DNA of 64,000 bases, taken from the NCBI GenBank assembly GCA_965656785.1, contig CBFHLY010000014.1, positions 1 to 64,000 of the forward strand, read 5' to 3'. The notes beneath the pieces were generated by a model that saw only the letters and a program-made list of their open reading frames with translations, had not been told where the DNA came from and made no database searches. The stretch comes from JALQTD01 sp965656785 (GTDB lineage: Bacteria > Bacteroidota > Bacteroidia > Flavobacteriales_D > Sanyastnellaceae). Positions 55,655 through 64,000 of the stretch are shown in pieces; positions within the stretch are counted from its first letter, which is position 1; the number at the start of each line of letters is the position of its first letter. Both the position numbers and the translations under genes were made by a program.

Positions 55655-58234
55655 CAACACGAACAACAGGTCGGAAATGCTGACCATCCCATCGCCGGTC
55701 ACGTCGCCGTCGCACACCGAACCTTCCGGCTCGAGACACGACCCGTCGTCCATGGTCGCGTCGGGATTGAAGTTGAGCGACCACGCATACGTGCAACCCG
55801 GCACATCGTCCTCGTCGCAGATGCCATTGCCGTTCGTGTCGCTGGAACAGGGCGCATCCGGACACGCTTCGCAACTGTTGAAGCACACCAGCGGAACCTC
55901 ATAGGTCGCCACCCCGGTCGGCACCTCCACCAAGCGGTTCGTGAAAATGTCCGTGGTGAGGGTGCACGCCCCATGGACCGCCGGATCAAACTGCTCCGCT
56001 CCGTCCCAATTGCCGTTGATGAATTTGTATTCATGGGGCCCTGGCGCGAGGGTCAGCGTCGCGGTGTAAATCCCATCGCCATCGGGGTCGTTCATCGGAA
56101 CGCACGAGCCGCACCAACCATCGATGGACCCCCCCGTCACGTAAACCGCTCCGTTGAGCAGCGGCGTGCCATTCAGGTCCACGCTGAACGTCACCTCGGG
56201 GTCCACCGGCTCCGGCACGATGGCCTCAGCGCCGGGGCGGGTGGCGAGCCAATACAACGTGTTCGTCCGGGTGTTGCCATCGTCGTAGCCGGTCAATTCA
56301 TCCGCTTCCCACCAAGCCGCCACCGGATCGATGACCGCATGCGCCATGTAGATGAAGCCGCGCCATCCCTCCATCAGCCCCGGATCATCGAGCGCCTCCG
56401 CCACCACCGGGTATTCCTCGGTGATCCATTCGGGACGCAGCAATTCCTCGGTAATCGGGGTGAACGGCAGCATTTGGATGCCGTGAATGAACTCGATGTT
56501 GCCGCCGAACCACGTGGCGTAATCGACCTTGTTGCTCCAGAGGACGCCCACGACTTTGTTGCTCGCGAACGGCTCGGGGTAGATGCCGGAATCGCTCGTG
56601 ATTTGGTAGTAAGTGTGCGCGGAGCGGAGTTCCATCGCCAGCAGGAGGCGGCCCAAATCCCGCACGCGCTCATCCCCCGTCGCCACCCCCCACAAGTACA
56701 CCCCGTACCACGCATTGACGGCCTCGGAACTGCTCTCTTGGTTGCGCCCATCGCCCCCCTCGTACAGGCCTTGCGCCCAGGAGTGCCCCACGAACCAGTC
56801 CTTGTTGCGCGCCACGGTGTAGTGCGGATCGGCAGGGGACGGATTGGCGATGTTGCGCAGGATTTGGCCCACCTCATCGCCCCACTCCGCCAACCACCCC
56901 GCGTCCTCCTTCGCCAACGCAGCCGCGGCATACAGGAAATACCCGTAGTGGAAATGGTGGTCGTTGTACGCCCCCTGGTTGAAGCTGCCGCCCGAATTGC
57001 TCACCACCCCGCCCCACGTCGCATCGTACCGCAGCGGATCGCTGTTCGTCCCCGCCATCCACGGCGTCAACGCCGCCTCCAACGACCCCCGAACCGCCGC
57101 CGCCGAAGTCGTTTCCCCCAACTCGTCCGCAATGAGCGCCAACCGGCCCAACGCCGCCAACTGCTTCCCCCCGAAGTACGTGTCCCCCGCCGTCACCGGG
57201 AAGTCCACGTCCTCCTCCAGCGCAGCCGCAATCGCCGGCACCAACGCCGGCGCAATCCCGCCAGGCGATTCGAACCCGATGGTCGTCAGCGGCTCCTCAA
57301 GGTGCCACGTCGCGCCCGAAACCGCCTGCAACTCCCCCTTGATCGTCGGCACCGCCACCTCCGACATCGGCTCCTCCACGAGCACGACCCGGTGGTGCGG
57401 AAGCGCATAGTGCAACGGCGTCGCAGCAGCAGCCATCGATTCCACTTCCCAATCGAACACCAACGTGGCCAAGTCGCCCGCAACCGTCGCACTCACCGCT
57501 CCCCCCACCGTCACTGCATCGGCATGCGCATCCAACACGGATTCAGCGGCTGCGGTGGGAACGACTGCCCATCGGACCCAGCCGGTAAACGGCGCGTTCG
57601 CCTGCAGGGCGTTGCCGAATGGGGCCAAGGTGATGGGCGAGGAGGTGTAGGCGATCCAGGTTTGGCCGTTGTTCAACTCGACCTCGAACCGGTCGCTTGT
57701 CACGGCGCCCCCTGGGGCATTCCCATTGATGCTGAGCAGGGCATGGACCGTAGCAAAGCGCGGCGTGGCTGCGGTGTACTGCACGGAGGCATAGGCCATC
57801 CCGCGGACCAAAGGCGTCGAGAGCCCCGAATCCGGCCAGTCCACGGTGACCGAAAGGGCATCGTAGTCCACGACTTCGTGCGAACCCGCTCCGCCCACGG
57901 CGCCCAATGTCCAGTTCGCCACCCACGCCGAACCGACGAACTGGGCGTTGCCGAACATCGCGGGTTGGCACACTTCAAGTCCTCCTGGGGTGCATTTGAC
58001 CAAGTAGGGAAGCGTGTTCGCCACGCCTGAACCGAGGGCCACATTGAACCACCACGCATTGGTGGGCAGGGGCGCATCGACGAGGGCGTCAGCCCAATGC
58101 TGCGAAGGCTGAACCGAGTTCGTGACCACGGGCCAAGGCGGCGCATCCACGCCGAGCGGGCCTTCGAGCAAGTCGATTTGGGCAGAAATCCCAGCGACCC
58201 AAGTTGCCGCAACCAGAAGAAATGTCCATTTCAT
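55628..58234 (-). CDS. Secreted GH81 endo-1,3-beta-glucanase (laminarinase) with C-terminal modules
   Basis: The 868-residue protein has a signal peptide (MKWTFLLVAATWVAGISAQ). The GH81 catalytic region shows YNDHHFHYGYFLYAAAALA, KDWFVGHSWAQGLYEGG and the Glu-containing motif GRNQESSSEAVNAWYG typical of the family. A starch-binding/CBM-like beta domain follows (VYVTGGSIDGWCGSCVP, GPHEYKFINGNWDG), then a Cys-rich ACNYN-type module (GCTYAWSLNFNPDATMDDGSC region) and a final dockerin-like loop (GDVTGDGMVSISDLLFVL). It should hydrolyse beta-1,3-glucans such as laminarin. No T9SS domain is present. The gene follows the polyamine genes after only 31 bp but has its own promoter-like sequence. Confidence 0.93.
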
Positions 58235-58238
58235 TCCT

Positions 58239-58269
58239 TGAAGTTACGGCCGAAACGTCCCGCGGTCAA
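58239..58269 (-). promoter_or_regulatory. Putative GH81 gene promoter inside the end of the upstream gene
   Basis: On the minus strand a TTG (58269-58267) is followed after 20 bases by TAACTTCA (58246-58239), two bases from TAnnTTTG, and then by four bases and the ATG at 58234. Confidence 0.45.
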
Positions 58270-58559
58270 TCCACGTCCTCCTCGGGCAACTCGCTGTCCA
58301 CGTCCATCGTGAAGTCGTCGTCCGTCGCTTCCTCGAGGACTTCCATCATTTCCGAGTCGATGCGGAACAGGTACACGGTGTCTTCCGTTCGGACTTCCAA
58401 CGCCCGCAGGTATTGGCCATTGGGCATGGTCAGCAACTGCAAATCGTCGTCACCGAACCCCTCCGGGAACGCGGCCGAAATCAGGTCGATGTGGCGCTGC
58501 TCAATGTTCGTGTAGTTCTTGATGACGCGGCGCATGGGGGTCGAAGAAGTCGGAGCCAT
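58266..58559 (-). CDS. Small acidic protein of the polyamine locus, unrecognised
   Basis: The 97-residue protein runs from an ATG that overlaps the stop codon of the DHS-like gene (TGATG). It has a basic N-terminus (PMRRVIKNYTNIEQRHIDLI), a central strand-rich segment (GQYLRALEVRTEDTVYLFRI) and a strongly acidic tail (EEATDDDFTMDVDSELPEED). No family is recognised. Translational coupling to a polyamine-type enzyme suggests a linked function. The tail could bind polyamines or metals, but that is speculation. Confidence 0.8.
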   Translation of the reverse strand: MAPTSSTPMRRVIKNYTNIEQRHIDLISAAFPEGFGDDDLQLLTMPNGQYLRALEVRTEDTVYLFRIDSEMMEVLEEATDDDFTMDVDSELPEEDVD

Positions 58560-59539
58560 CACCAGTTGAGCAGCCAGCCGAACACGAGCGGAGCCACGAT
58601 GGTCGCGTCGGATTCGATGATGAATTTGGGCGTGTCGATGCCCAGTTTGCCCCACGTGATCTTCTCGTTGGGAACGGCGCCGGAGTAGCTGCCGTAGGAG
58701 GTGGTGGAATCCGAGATTTGGCAGAAGTAGGCCCACAGCGGCACCTCTTCGCGGCCCAAATCCTGGTGCAGCATCGGCACCACGCAAATCGGGAAATCGC
58801 CCGCGATGCCGCCGCCCACCTGGAAGAACCCGATGGCCGTGCCGTCCGACGTGGTCTCCGTGTACCAGTCCGCAAGCCAAATCATGTACTCGATGCCACT
58901 CTTCACGGTCGAAGGCACCACGTCCCCCGCGATGCAATGCGCGGCGAAAATGTTGCCGAGCGTGCTGTCCTCCCAACCGGGACAAATGATGGGCAGCCCC
59001 TTCTCGGCCGCCGCCACCATCCAGCTGTCCTTCGGGTCGATTTCGTAGTATTGCTCGAGCACCCCGCTGTTCAGGGCTTGGTAGAAGTACTCGTGCGGGA
59101 AGTGCCGGCGGCCCTCCGCCTCTGCGGCCTTCCACAGGTCGACCATGTGATCTTCGAGCCGGCGGAACGCCTCCTCTTCCGGAATGCAGGTGTCGGTCAC
59201 CCGGTTCATGCCCCGGTCGAGCAAGTCCTGCTCCTCCTGCGGCGTGAGGTCGCGGTAGTGCGGAACCCGCGCGTAGTGGCTGTGCGCCACGAGGTTCATG
59301 ACGTCCTCTTCGAGGTTCGCGCCCGTGCACGAAATGATGTGCACCTTGTCTTGGCGGATCATCTCGGCGAGGGATTTGCCCAATTCGGCGGTGCTCATCG
59401 CCCCGGCGAGGGTGACCATCATTTTGCCCCCTGCGGTGAGGTGGGCTTCGTAAGCGGCTGCGGCCTCGGGGACCACGGCGGCGTTGAAGTGCTTGTAGTG
59501 TCGCTCCGTGAACGAGCGGATGAATCCGGTTGATTCCAT
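58559..59539 (-). CDS. Deoxyhypusine synthase-like enzyme (possible homospermidine synthase)
   Basis: The 326-residue protein aligns by motif to deoxyhypusine synthase: MMVTLAGAMSTAELGKSLAE, HIISCTGANLEEDVMN, GIEYMIWLADWYTETTSDG, GFFQVGGGIAGDFPICVVPM and the active-site lysine in EKITWGKLG (Lys298). In eukaryotes and archaea the family modifies eIF5A, which bacteria lack. Bacterial homologues are reported or proposed to make homospermidine or related polyamines. The adjacent speA and speB genes support a polyamine role; the exact product is inference. Confidence 0.9.
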   Translation of the reverse strand: MESTGFIRSFTERHYKHFNAAVVPEAAAAYEAHLTAGGKMMVTLAGAMSTAELGKSLAEMIRQDKVHIISCTGANLEEDVMNLVAHSHYARVPHYRDLTPQEEQDLLDRGMNRVTDTCIPEEEAFRRLEDHMVDLWKAAEAEGRRHFPHEYFYQALNSGVLEQYYEIDPKDSWMVAAAEKGLPIICPGWEDSTLGNIFAAHCIAGDVVPSTVKSGIEYMIWLADWYTETTSDGTAIGFFQVGGGIAGDFPICVVPMLHQDLGREEVPLWAYFCQISDSTTSYGSYSGAVPNEKITWGKLGIDTPKFIIESDATIVAPLVFGWLLNW

Positions 59540-59551
59540 GATGCTGATGGG

Positions 59552-60448
59552 TTAATTCACCGGCTCCGGGCGGAGGGCGTAGGTGAGGAGTTTGTAGACC
59601 AATTTGGCCGCGAGAAAATCACTGGGCTTGCTGCCGGTATGCGCCGCCAATTCCACCACATCGAAGCCCACGATGTGGAAGCGCTCCATGGCCATCCGGC
59701 ACAAACGCGTCACCTGGTACCAGCTGAGCCCGCCCGGTTCCGGCGTCCCCGTATCGGGCACGAAAGCCGGGTCGAATGCGTCGAGGTCAATCGTCAAGTA
59801 CATCGGCGTGCCGGGCGCACCAAGGGCCGCCAACGCCGCCTCCATCCATTCGTCGTCCGGACGCTCCGCGCAATCCTGCCCGTAGAACACGTTCCCGGGT
59901 TGCTCGAACTCCCGCTCGCTCGCATCCATGGACCGAATGCCCACCTGCACGAGGTTGCAGTTCCGGGACGCCCAATGCAGCGCACACGCGTGGTTGCAGG
60001 CCGAGCCGAGGTAGGCGGAACGCAAGTCGGCGTGCGCATCGAGGTGCAGCACCGTCAGGTCAGGGTGCTTCGCCGCAGCGGCTTGGATCGCGCCGATGGA
60101 CACGCTGTGTTCCCCGCCGAGCACCACGGGCACCTTGCCTTCGCTCAGGACTTCCGCCACCGCAGCGCGCACGGCATCCGTCATCGCTTCAGGGCTGCTC
60201 GCCTCGGTGACGGCGGCGGCGAGGTGCACGCCCTCGCGGTACACTTCCGTGCCCGTTTCGATGTCGTACAGCTCCATGTTGTCGGCCGCGTCCAGCAAAG
60301 CCGCCGGGCCCGCATCCGCGCCCTTGCCCCACGTGGAGGTTCCGTCATACGGCACCGGAATCAGCACCGCCCGAGCGCTCGCGCGCTCCCCAAATTCGGC
60401 CTCCACCCCGGCAAACACCCGGTCCGGCCCAAACGTCATTTCGCTCAT
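59552..60448 (-). CDS. speB: Agmatinase (ureohydrolase family)
   Basis: The 298-residue protein has the binuclear manganese motifs GGEHSVS, LHLDAHADLR and TIDLDAFDPAFVP. The downstream GTPEPGGLSW segment fits agmatinases. It hydrolyses agmatine, the product of the upstream arginine decarboxylase, to putrescine and urea. Its ATG overlaps the speA stop codon (ATGA), and the DHS-like gene follows after 12 bp. Confidence 0.95.
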   Translation of the reverse strand: MSEMTFGPDRVFAGVEAEFGERASARAVLIPVPYDGTSTWGKGADAGPAALLDAADNMELYDIETGTEVYREGVHLAAAVTEASSPEAMTDAVRAAVAEVLSEGKVPVVLGGEHSVSIGAIQAAAAKHPDLTVLHLDAHADLRSAYLGSACNHACALHWASRNCNLVQVGIRSMDASEREFEQPGNVFYGQDCAERPDDEWMEAALAALGAPGTPMYLTIDLDAFDPAFVPDTGTPEPGGLSWYQVTRLCRMAMERFHIVGFDVVELAAHTGSKPSDFLAAKLVYKLLTYALRPEPVN

Positions 60449-61968
60449 TGTCGTGTCGTTGTAGTTCCACGTTTCTTCACCACCGGCACCTCTTGGTTCC
60501 GTTGCGCCCGGGGCACCACCATGTCATCCGCCTCCACCGAGGTCGGCGGGGGGGGCGGCTCCGCGCCCGACATGTCGTACCCGAGCAAGGACAGCATCTG
60601 CTGCGCGTGCTGTTCCTCCGCGAACACCTCGTACGTCAGTTCGCCCGCCTCGTCGCGATCGATGAGCACGTGCTTCGGCCCCGGGATCAGGCAGTGGTGC
60701 ACGCCCCCGTGCCCGCCAATGTTGTCTTGGTAGGCGGCCGTGTTGAAGAAGCCGATGTACAAGTCGTCGGAAGCCTTGTACTTCGGAAGGTAAATCGCAT
60801 TGAGGTGCTGCTCCGAGTTGTAGTAATCGTCGCTGTCGCAAGTCAAACCGCCCAAGAACACCCGCTCGTACGGGCTCTCCCACCGGTTGATGGGCAGCAT
60901 GAGGAACCGCCGGTTGATGGCCCAGGTGTCCGGCAGGGTCGTCATGAACGAGGAATCGATGATGTTCCAAGCTTCTCGATCGTTTTGGGCCTTTTGGTAC
61001 AACACCTTGTACAGCGTGCCCCCGGCCTCCCCCACCGTGAACGACCCGAATTCCGTGTAAATGTCCGGCTCCGGCACCGCCGCTTCCGCGCACGCCGCTT
61101 GCACCTGCTCGAGGATGGCCTCGACCATGTAAGCGTAGTCGTACGAAAACGCGAGGGAGTTCTTGATCGGCAAGCCCCCGCCGATGTTCAGCGCCGTCAA
61201 GTGCGGGCAAACCTTGCGCAGGTCGCAGTACACCTTGAGCGCCTTGTTGAGCTCATTCCAGTAGTATGCCGTGTCGCGGATGCCCGTGTTCACGAAGAAG
61301 TGCAGCATGCGCAACCGCATGAACGGGTGGTGCTCGATGCGCTCGCGGTAGAACGGCATGATGCGCTTGTAGCCGATGCCGAGCCGCGAGGTGTAGAATT
61401 CGAACTTCGGCTCTTCCTCGGACGCGATGCGCAATCCCACGTCCATCGGCTCGCGGACCACCGCGTTGAGGCGGGCGAACTCCTGCTCGTTGTCCAGCAC
61501 GGGCAGGATGCCGGTGAAGCCGTCGCGCCGCATGTTCACGATGCGATCGATGTAGGCCGCGGTTTTGAAGCCGTTGCAGATGACGGTGGACGGCCGGTTG
61601 AAGTGGCCGCTCCGCTCGAGCGCCGCCACGATGTCCAGGTCGAACGGCGAGCTGGTTTCGATGTGCGCGCCGTGCTTCAGCACTTCTTCGGTCACGTGCC
61701 GGAAGTGGCTGCTTTTCGTCACATAGCAGTAGTGGTAGGCGCCTTTGTAATGGAGTTTTTCCATCGCTTGGCGGAACCAGGTTTGGGCCAAATCAATGTT
61801 CTGCCCAATCTTCGGCAAGTATGTGAAACGGAGCGGCGTCCCAAACCGCTCGATCAGGTCGCGCATGGGGATGCCATGGAAGGCCAGCTGCCCGTGCGCG
61901 TCGATGTTGAATTCCTCTTGAGGCCAGTCAAAGGTCTGCTCAACGAGGTCGATGTATTTCAGTTTCAT
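60445..61968 (-). CDS. speA: Biosynthetic arginine decarboxylase
   Basis: The ATG at 61968 gives the standard start MKLKYIDLVEQTFDWPQEEF; a longer frame upstream lacks similarity. The 507-residue protein is a fold-type III PLP decarboxylase. The PLP lysine is Lys85 in YCYVTKSSHF. The Gly-rich phosphate loop is LNIGGGLPIKNS, and the C-terminal substrate cysteine region is GLTCDSDDYYN. It converts arginine to agmatine, the first step of putrescine synthesis. The C-terminal tail is Pro-rich (PPPPPTSVEADD). It heads a coupled speA-speB-DHS-small protein unit. Confidence 0.95.
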   Translation of the reverse strand: MKLKYIDLVEQTFDWPQEEFNIDAHGQLAFHGIPMRDLIERFGTPLRFTYLPKIGQNIDLAQTWFRQAMEKLHYKGAYHYCYVTKSSHFRHVTEEVLKHGAHIETSSPFDLDIVAALERSGHFNRPSTVICNGFKTAAYIDRIVNMRRDGFTGILPVLDNEQEFARLNAVVREPMDVGLRIASEEEPKFEFYTSRLGIGYKRIMPFYRERIEHHPFMRLRMLHFFVNTGIRDTAYYWNELNKALKVYCDLRKVCPHLTALNIGGGLPIKNSLAFSYDYAYMVEAILEQVQAACAEAAVPEPDIYTEFGSFTVGEAGGTLYKVLYQKAQNDREAWNIIDSSFMTTLPDTWAINRRFLMLPINRWESPYERVFLGGLTCDSDDYYNSEQHLNAIYLPKYKASDDLYIGFFNTAAYQDNIGGHGGVHHCLIPGPKHVLIDRDEAGELTYEVFAEEQHAQQMLSLLGYDMSGAEPPPPPTSVEADDMVVPRAQRNQEVPVVKKRGTTTTRQ

Positions 61969-62053
61969 GGAAAGGGAATCGGGGGTGAATGCTTGAGATG
62001 CAGTCGGCCGCGCGCACGAGTTCCCTCGCACCTCGCGTGTGGACCCCGTCGAT

Positions 62054-62080
62054 TCAGAGCCGGATGATGAACGCGCGCAT
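62054..62080 (-). other. Possible leader peptide upstream of speA
   Basis: A minus-strand frame reads MRAFIIRL and stops, with two arginine codons in eight, 85 bases before the speA start. A stable short hairpin lies between the two. Leader peptides control arginine or polyamine genes in other bacteria, but nine-codon frames also arise by chance. Confidence 0.3.
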
Positions 62081-62277
62081 GCCCCGCCACCCCCAACCGC
62101 GTTGGAGGAAGTGCGCCAACCAGCCGTTCAAAGCCGGTGCTGCATGGGAAGTCAAGTTCATCGTCGGACGTGCATTTCGCGGTGCAACATTCGGAACTAA
62201 TCCCGAAATCCCCAATGATTTCCGCTCCGCGCGAAAAAAAAATTTCAGGCCGTTGAATTTCAGTTCTGTGGCCGTTC

Positions 62278-62285
62278 TACATTCG
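62278..62285 (+). promoter_or_regulatory. -7-like box of the DUF389 gene
   Basis: TACATTCG is one base from TAnnTTTG and lies exactly four bases before the ATG at 62290. A TTG (62253-62255) is 22 bases upstream. Confidence 0.5.
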
Positions 62286-62289
62286 GCCC

Positions 62290-63681
62290 ATGGAAACTGC
62301 TCCTGAAACGCCCCGCGTCAACCCGTTCACTCGGATCTTGGCGATTTTGCGGCCCATCGTGGTCGACCGGTTGAGCATCGTGGATTTGGCGGAACCCGAG
62401 TCCACCATCGCCGGCATCCAAAAGGACATCGAGTTCAAAGGATTCAACGTGTGGATCCTCGGTTTTGCCATCGTCATCGCGTCCATCGGCCTCAACGTGG
62501 ACTCGACGGCTGTGGTCATCGGCGCGATGTTGATTTCCCCGCTCATGGGTCCCATTATGGGATTCGGTTTGGGCGTGGGCATCAACGATTTGTCCATGGT
62601 CCGCAAATCGGTGCTCAACCTCGGCGTGGCGGCGGGCATCTCCATTGCCGCGAGTGCCGTGTACTTCCTCATTTCCCCGCTCGACGCGCCCTCCAACGAA
62701 CTCTTCGCGCGGACGAATCCCACGCTGCTCGACGTGCTGATTGCGCTCTTTGGCGGTTTGACTGGAATCCTCGCGGGGTCGCGCAAGGAGAAGAACAACG
62801 TGATCCCCGGGGTCGCCATCGCGACGGCGCTCATGCCGCCGCTGTGCACGGCCGGCTTTGGTTTGGCCCACGGCGACTGGCACTTCTTCCTCGGGGCCTT
62901 CTACCTGTTCCTCATCAACGCCATCCTGATTGCGACGGCTACCACGTTGGTTGTGCGCTACTTGCGGTTCCCCATGGTGACCTTGCCCGATGCCATGAAG
63001 GAGCGTAAGTACAAGCGGTATTTCGCCCTCGCCTTGCTGGCGCTCGTGCTGCCTTCGGGTTGGATTTTTTACCGGACGGTGACCGAAGGCATCCATTCAG
63101 GCCAAATCACGGAATACCTCACCGAGCACGTGCGCTACCCGGGAATGGAGGTGGTGAAGCAGGAAATCGGGCACGCCGACGGCCACCCGCACGTGGATTT
63201 GGTCCTTCTCGGCGAACACGTGCCGGACGCGCTGTTGAGCGAATGGCAGAGCGGCCTCGTGGGCGTGGTCGCGGACGCCACCCTCAAGGTGGTCCAAAAC
63301 CAACCTTCCGATGCCGGATTGGATGAAATGCAGCGGCTCGTGGACCTGTATTCAGCCGGCCGTTCCGACTTGGCCGATCGCGATGCGGAAATTCGCCGGC
63401 TGAACGACGAACTGGCCGCGACGCGAAGCGCCCTGGACGGCGAGCTCCTCCCCAACTCCCTTCCCGGTGAGGTCCTGCTTCAAGACCCGGGCATCTTGGA
63501 AGTCCATGCCGGCATGGTGGCCGAACGGCGTCGATCGAACGAAAGCAGCGAGCGGGTTCCGTGGGTGGACATCGTTTGGGACGTGGACTCCACTCCGGAG
63601 CGGATGGCGGCCCAAATCCGCATCGCAGAGTGGTTGCGCTTGCGGTTGCAACGGGAAGACGTGCGGGTGAAGCACCACTGA
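62290..63681 (+). CDS. DUF389 family membrane protein
   Basis: The 463-residue protein has about six membrane helices in residues ~50-270 with the family's conserved segments (VVIGAMLISPLMGPIMGFGL, ALFGGLTGILAGSRKEKNN, GVAIATALMPPLCTAGFGLA) and a soluble C-terminal ~190 residues. DUF389 proteins are widespread and may transport small solutes, but function is not established. It is transcribed away from speA. Confidence 0.92.
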   Translation: METAPETPRVNPFTRILAILRPIVVDRLSIVDLAEPESTIAGIQKDIEFKGFNVWILGFAIVIASIGLNVDSTAVVIGAMLISPLMGPIMGFGLGVGINDLSMVRKSVLNLGVAAGISIAASAVYFLISPLDAPSNELFARTNPTLLDVLIALFGGLTGILAGSRKEKNNVIPGVAIATALMPPLCTAGFGLAHGDWHFFLGAFYLFLINAILIATATTLVVRYLRFPMVTLPDAMKERKYKRYFALALLALVLPSGWIFYRTVTEGIHSGQITEYLTEHVRYPGMEVVKQEIGHADGHPHVDLVLLGEHVPDALLSEWQSGLVGVVADATLKVVQNQPSDAGLDEMQRLVDLYSAGRSDLADRDAEIRRLNDELAATRSALDGELLPNSLPGEVLLQDPGILEVHAGMVAERRRSNESSERVPWVDIVWDVDSTPERMAAQIRIAEWLRLRLQREDVRVKHH

Positions 63682-63683
63682 TC

Positions 63684-64000
63684 TCAGAGCGACCAGCTGC
63701 ACCCCAACCGGAGCATGCGCGGTGCACCCGGACGCAAACCGAAAGGCCGGCGGGCCACCGAATACACCGCGTCCGCGGCATTCGTCACCGCCAACCGCAT
63801 GGTGAGGCGGTCGCCCAGTTGACTCCGCACTCCGGCGTCGACGACCAACGCGTCATCGGTCCATTCCCCAGCAATCCCTTGGCTGGCCTCGGTGCGCATG
63901 GCGGCCGTGTACCGGACATTCACGTCGAAATGGAGCCCGTCCTTTTCCAAGCTCGCTCCCAGTGAGCCCGTGTGCGGAGCGAGGTAGGGCATGAAATCCC
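63684..64000 (-). CDS. TonB-dependent outer-membrane receptor, C-terminal fragment
   Basis: The frame is open to the window edge, so only the last ~105 residues are seen. They contain DFMPYLAPHTGSLGAS, alternating beta strands (LHFDVNVRYTAAMRTE, LTMRLAVTNAADAVYSVARR) and the terminal aromatic-type strand PRMLRLGCSWSL, typical of the last strands of a TonB-dependent barrel. The substrate cannot be read. It converges with the DUF389 gene with a gap of two bases. Confidence 0.85.
   Translation of the reverse strand, partial: DFMPYLAPHTGSLGASLEKDGLHFDVNVRYTAAMRTEASQGIAGEWTDDALVVDAGVRSQLGDRLTMRLAVTNAADAVYSVARRPFGLRPGAPRMLRLGCSWSL

Larger units (their letters stand above)
61969..62289. other. Divergent intergenic region between speA and the DUF389 gene
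   Basis: These 321 bp hold, on the minus strand, a possible eight-codon leader frame (62054-62080). They also hold a 7-bp hairpin with a GGAA loop (arms GTGCGAG and CTCGTGC, about 62014-62031) between that frame and speA. On the plus strand they hold the -7 box of the DUF389 gene and an A-rich stretch near 62233-62243. No further gene is convincing. Confidence 0.5.

Noticed and set aside
55973..58030. A 685-codon plus-strand frame antisense to the GH81 gene
   Set aside because: GH81 motifs and a signal peptide fix the minus strand as coding. The plus frame is Arg/His-rich with no motif.
60448..62067. A 539-codon plus-strand frame antisense to speA
   Set aside because: The arginine decarboxylase motifs are complete on the minus strand.
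62233..62243. A-rich run in the speA/DUF389 gap as a terminator or DNA-uptake signal
   Set aside because: No inverted repeat adjoins it. It may simply be an upstream AT element of the DUF389 promoter.

Overview
The window is GC-rich chromosomal DNA from a member of the Bacteroidota, probably an aquatic Flavobacteriia-like lineage. The evidence is a type IX secretion (T9SS) C-terminal sorting domain, repeated TAnnTTTG-type -7 promoter boxes, an RprX/RprY-like two-component pair, a dut / nucleotidyltransferase / TPR / DUF4292 / M23 gene string, prs-ctc-pth linkage and homogentisate catabolism. I see no rRNA, insertion sequence, prophage or CRISPR array. There are two tRNAs, Gln (UUG) and Val (GAC). 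The genus cannot be named from sequence alone.

Layout. 1-9.1 kb: the 3' part of a giant T9SS surface protein (cysteine-rich tandem repeats, about twenty HYR-like domains, two copies of an unrecognised domain), a YadA-head-like SHAEG-repeat protein and a small secreted protein, the last two with EF-hand/dockerin-like calcium loops. 9.2-17.9 kb: tRNA-Gln, an ALDH8-type aldehyde dehydrogenase, an OmpA-type lipoprotein, a Cys-rich DCGG-repeat lipoprotein, recJ, an MscS channel and dnaG. 18-24.7 kb: a propeller sensor kinase with a LytTR regulator, the RprXY-like pair and a TonB-like protein. 24.7-31.5 kb: housekeeping genes (prs, ctc/L25, pth; yicC-gmk-nadD on the other strand), a polyprenyl diphosphate synthase, a YwqK-type lipoprotein and a LysM glucosaminidase. 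31.5-40 kb: tyrosine catabolism (hmgA, hppD), a fused oligopeptide-type double ATPase, and an ABC / HlyD / TolC-family export set whose ATPase is degenerate. 40-48.5 kb: a crotonase, dut, an NDP-sugar pyrophosphorylase-like protein, a TPR lipoprotein, a DUF4292 lipoprotein, an EnvC-like M23 protein, feoB, and feoA on the opposite strand. 48.7-53.2 kb: a repeat-rich secreted protein and a large polytopic membrane protein. 53.2-64 kb: tRNA-Val, recQ, a GH81 glucanase, a polyamine locus (speA, speB, a deoxyhypusine-synthase-like enzyme and a small acidic protein), a DUF389 membrane protein and the C-terminus of a TonB-dependent receptor.

How it works together. Many genes are translationally coupled through ATGA or TGATG overlaps. 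Perfect or near-perfect -7 boxes stand before many transcription units. In several genes the box lies exactly four bases before the start codon, which would make those messages leaderless or nearly so. The secreted proteins share a small set of calcium/cysteine modules, suggesting a common surface-protein vocabulary. The least ordinary items are the duplicated domain in the giant surface protein, the putative leaderless genes, the polyamine locus with its DHS-like enzyme and possible leader peptide, the export system with a crippled ATPase, the convergent feoA/feoB pair with palindromes upstream of feoA, and a DnaG that has lost all four zinc ligands.
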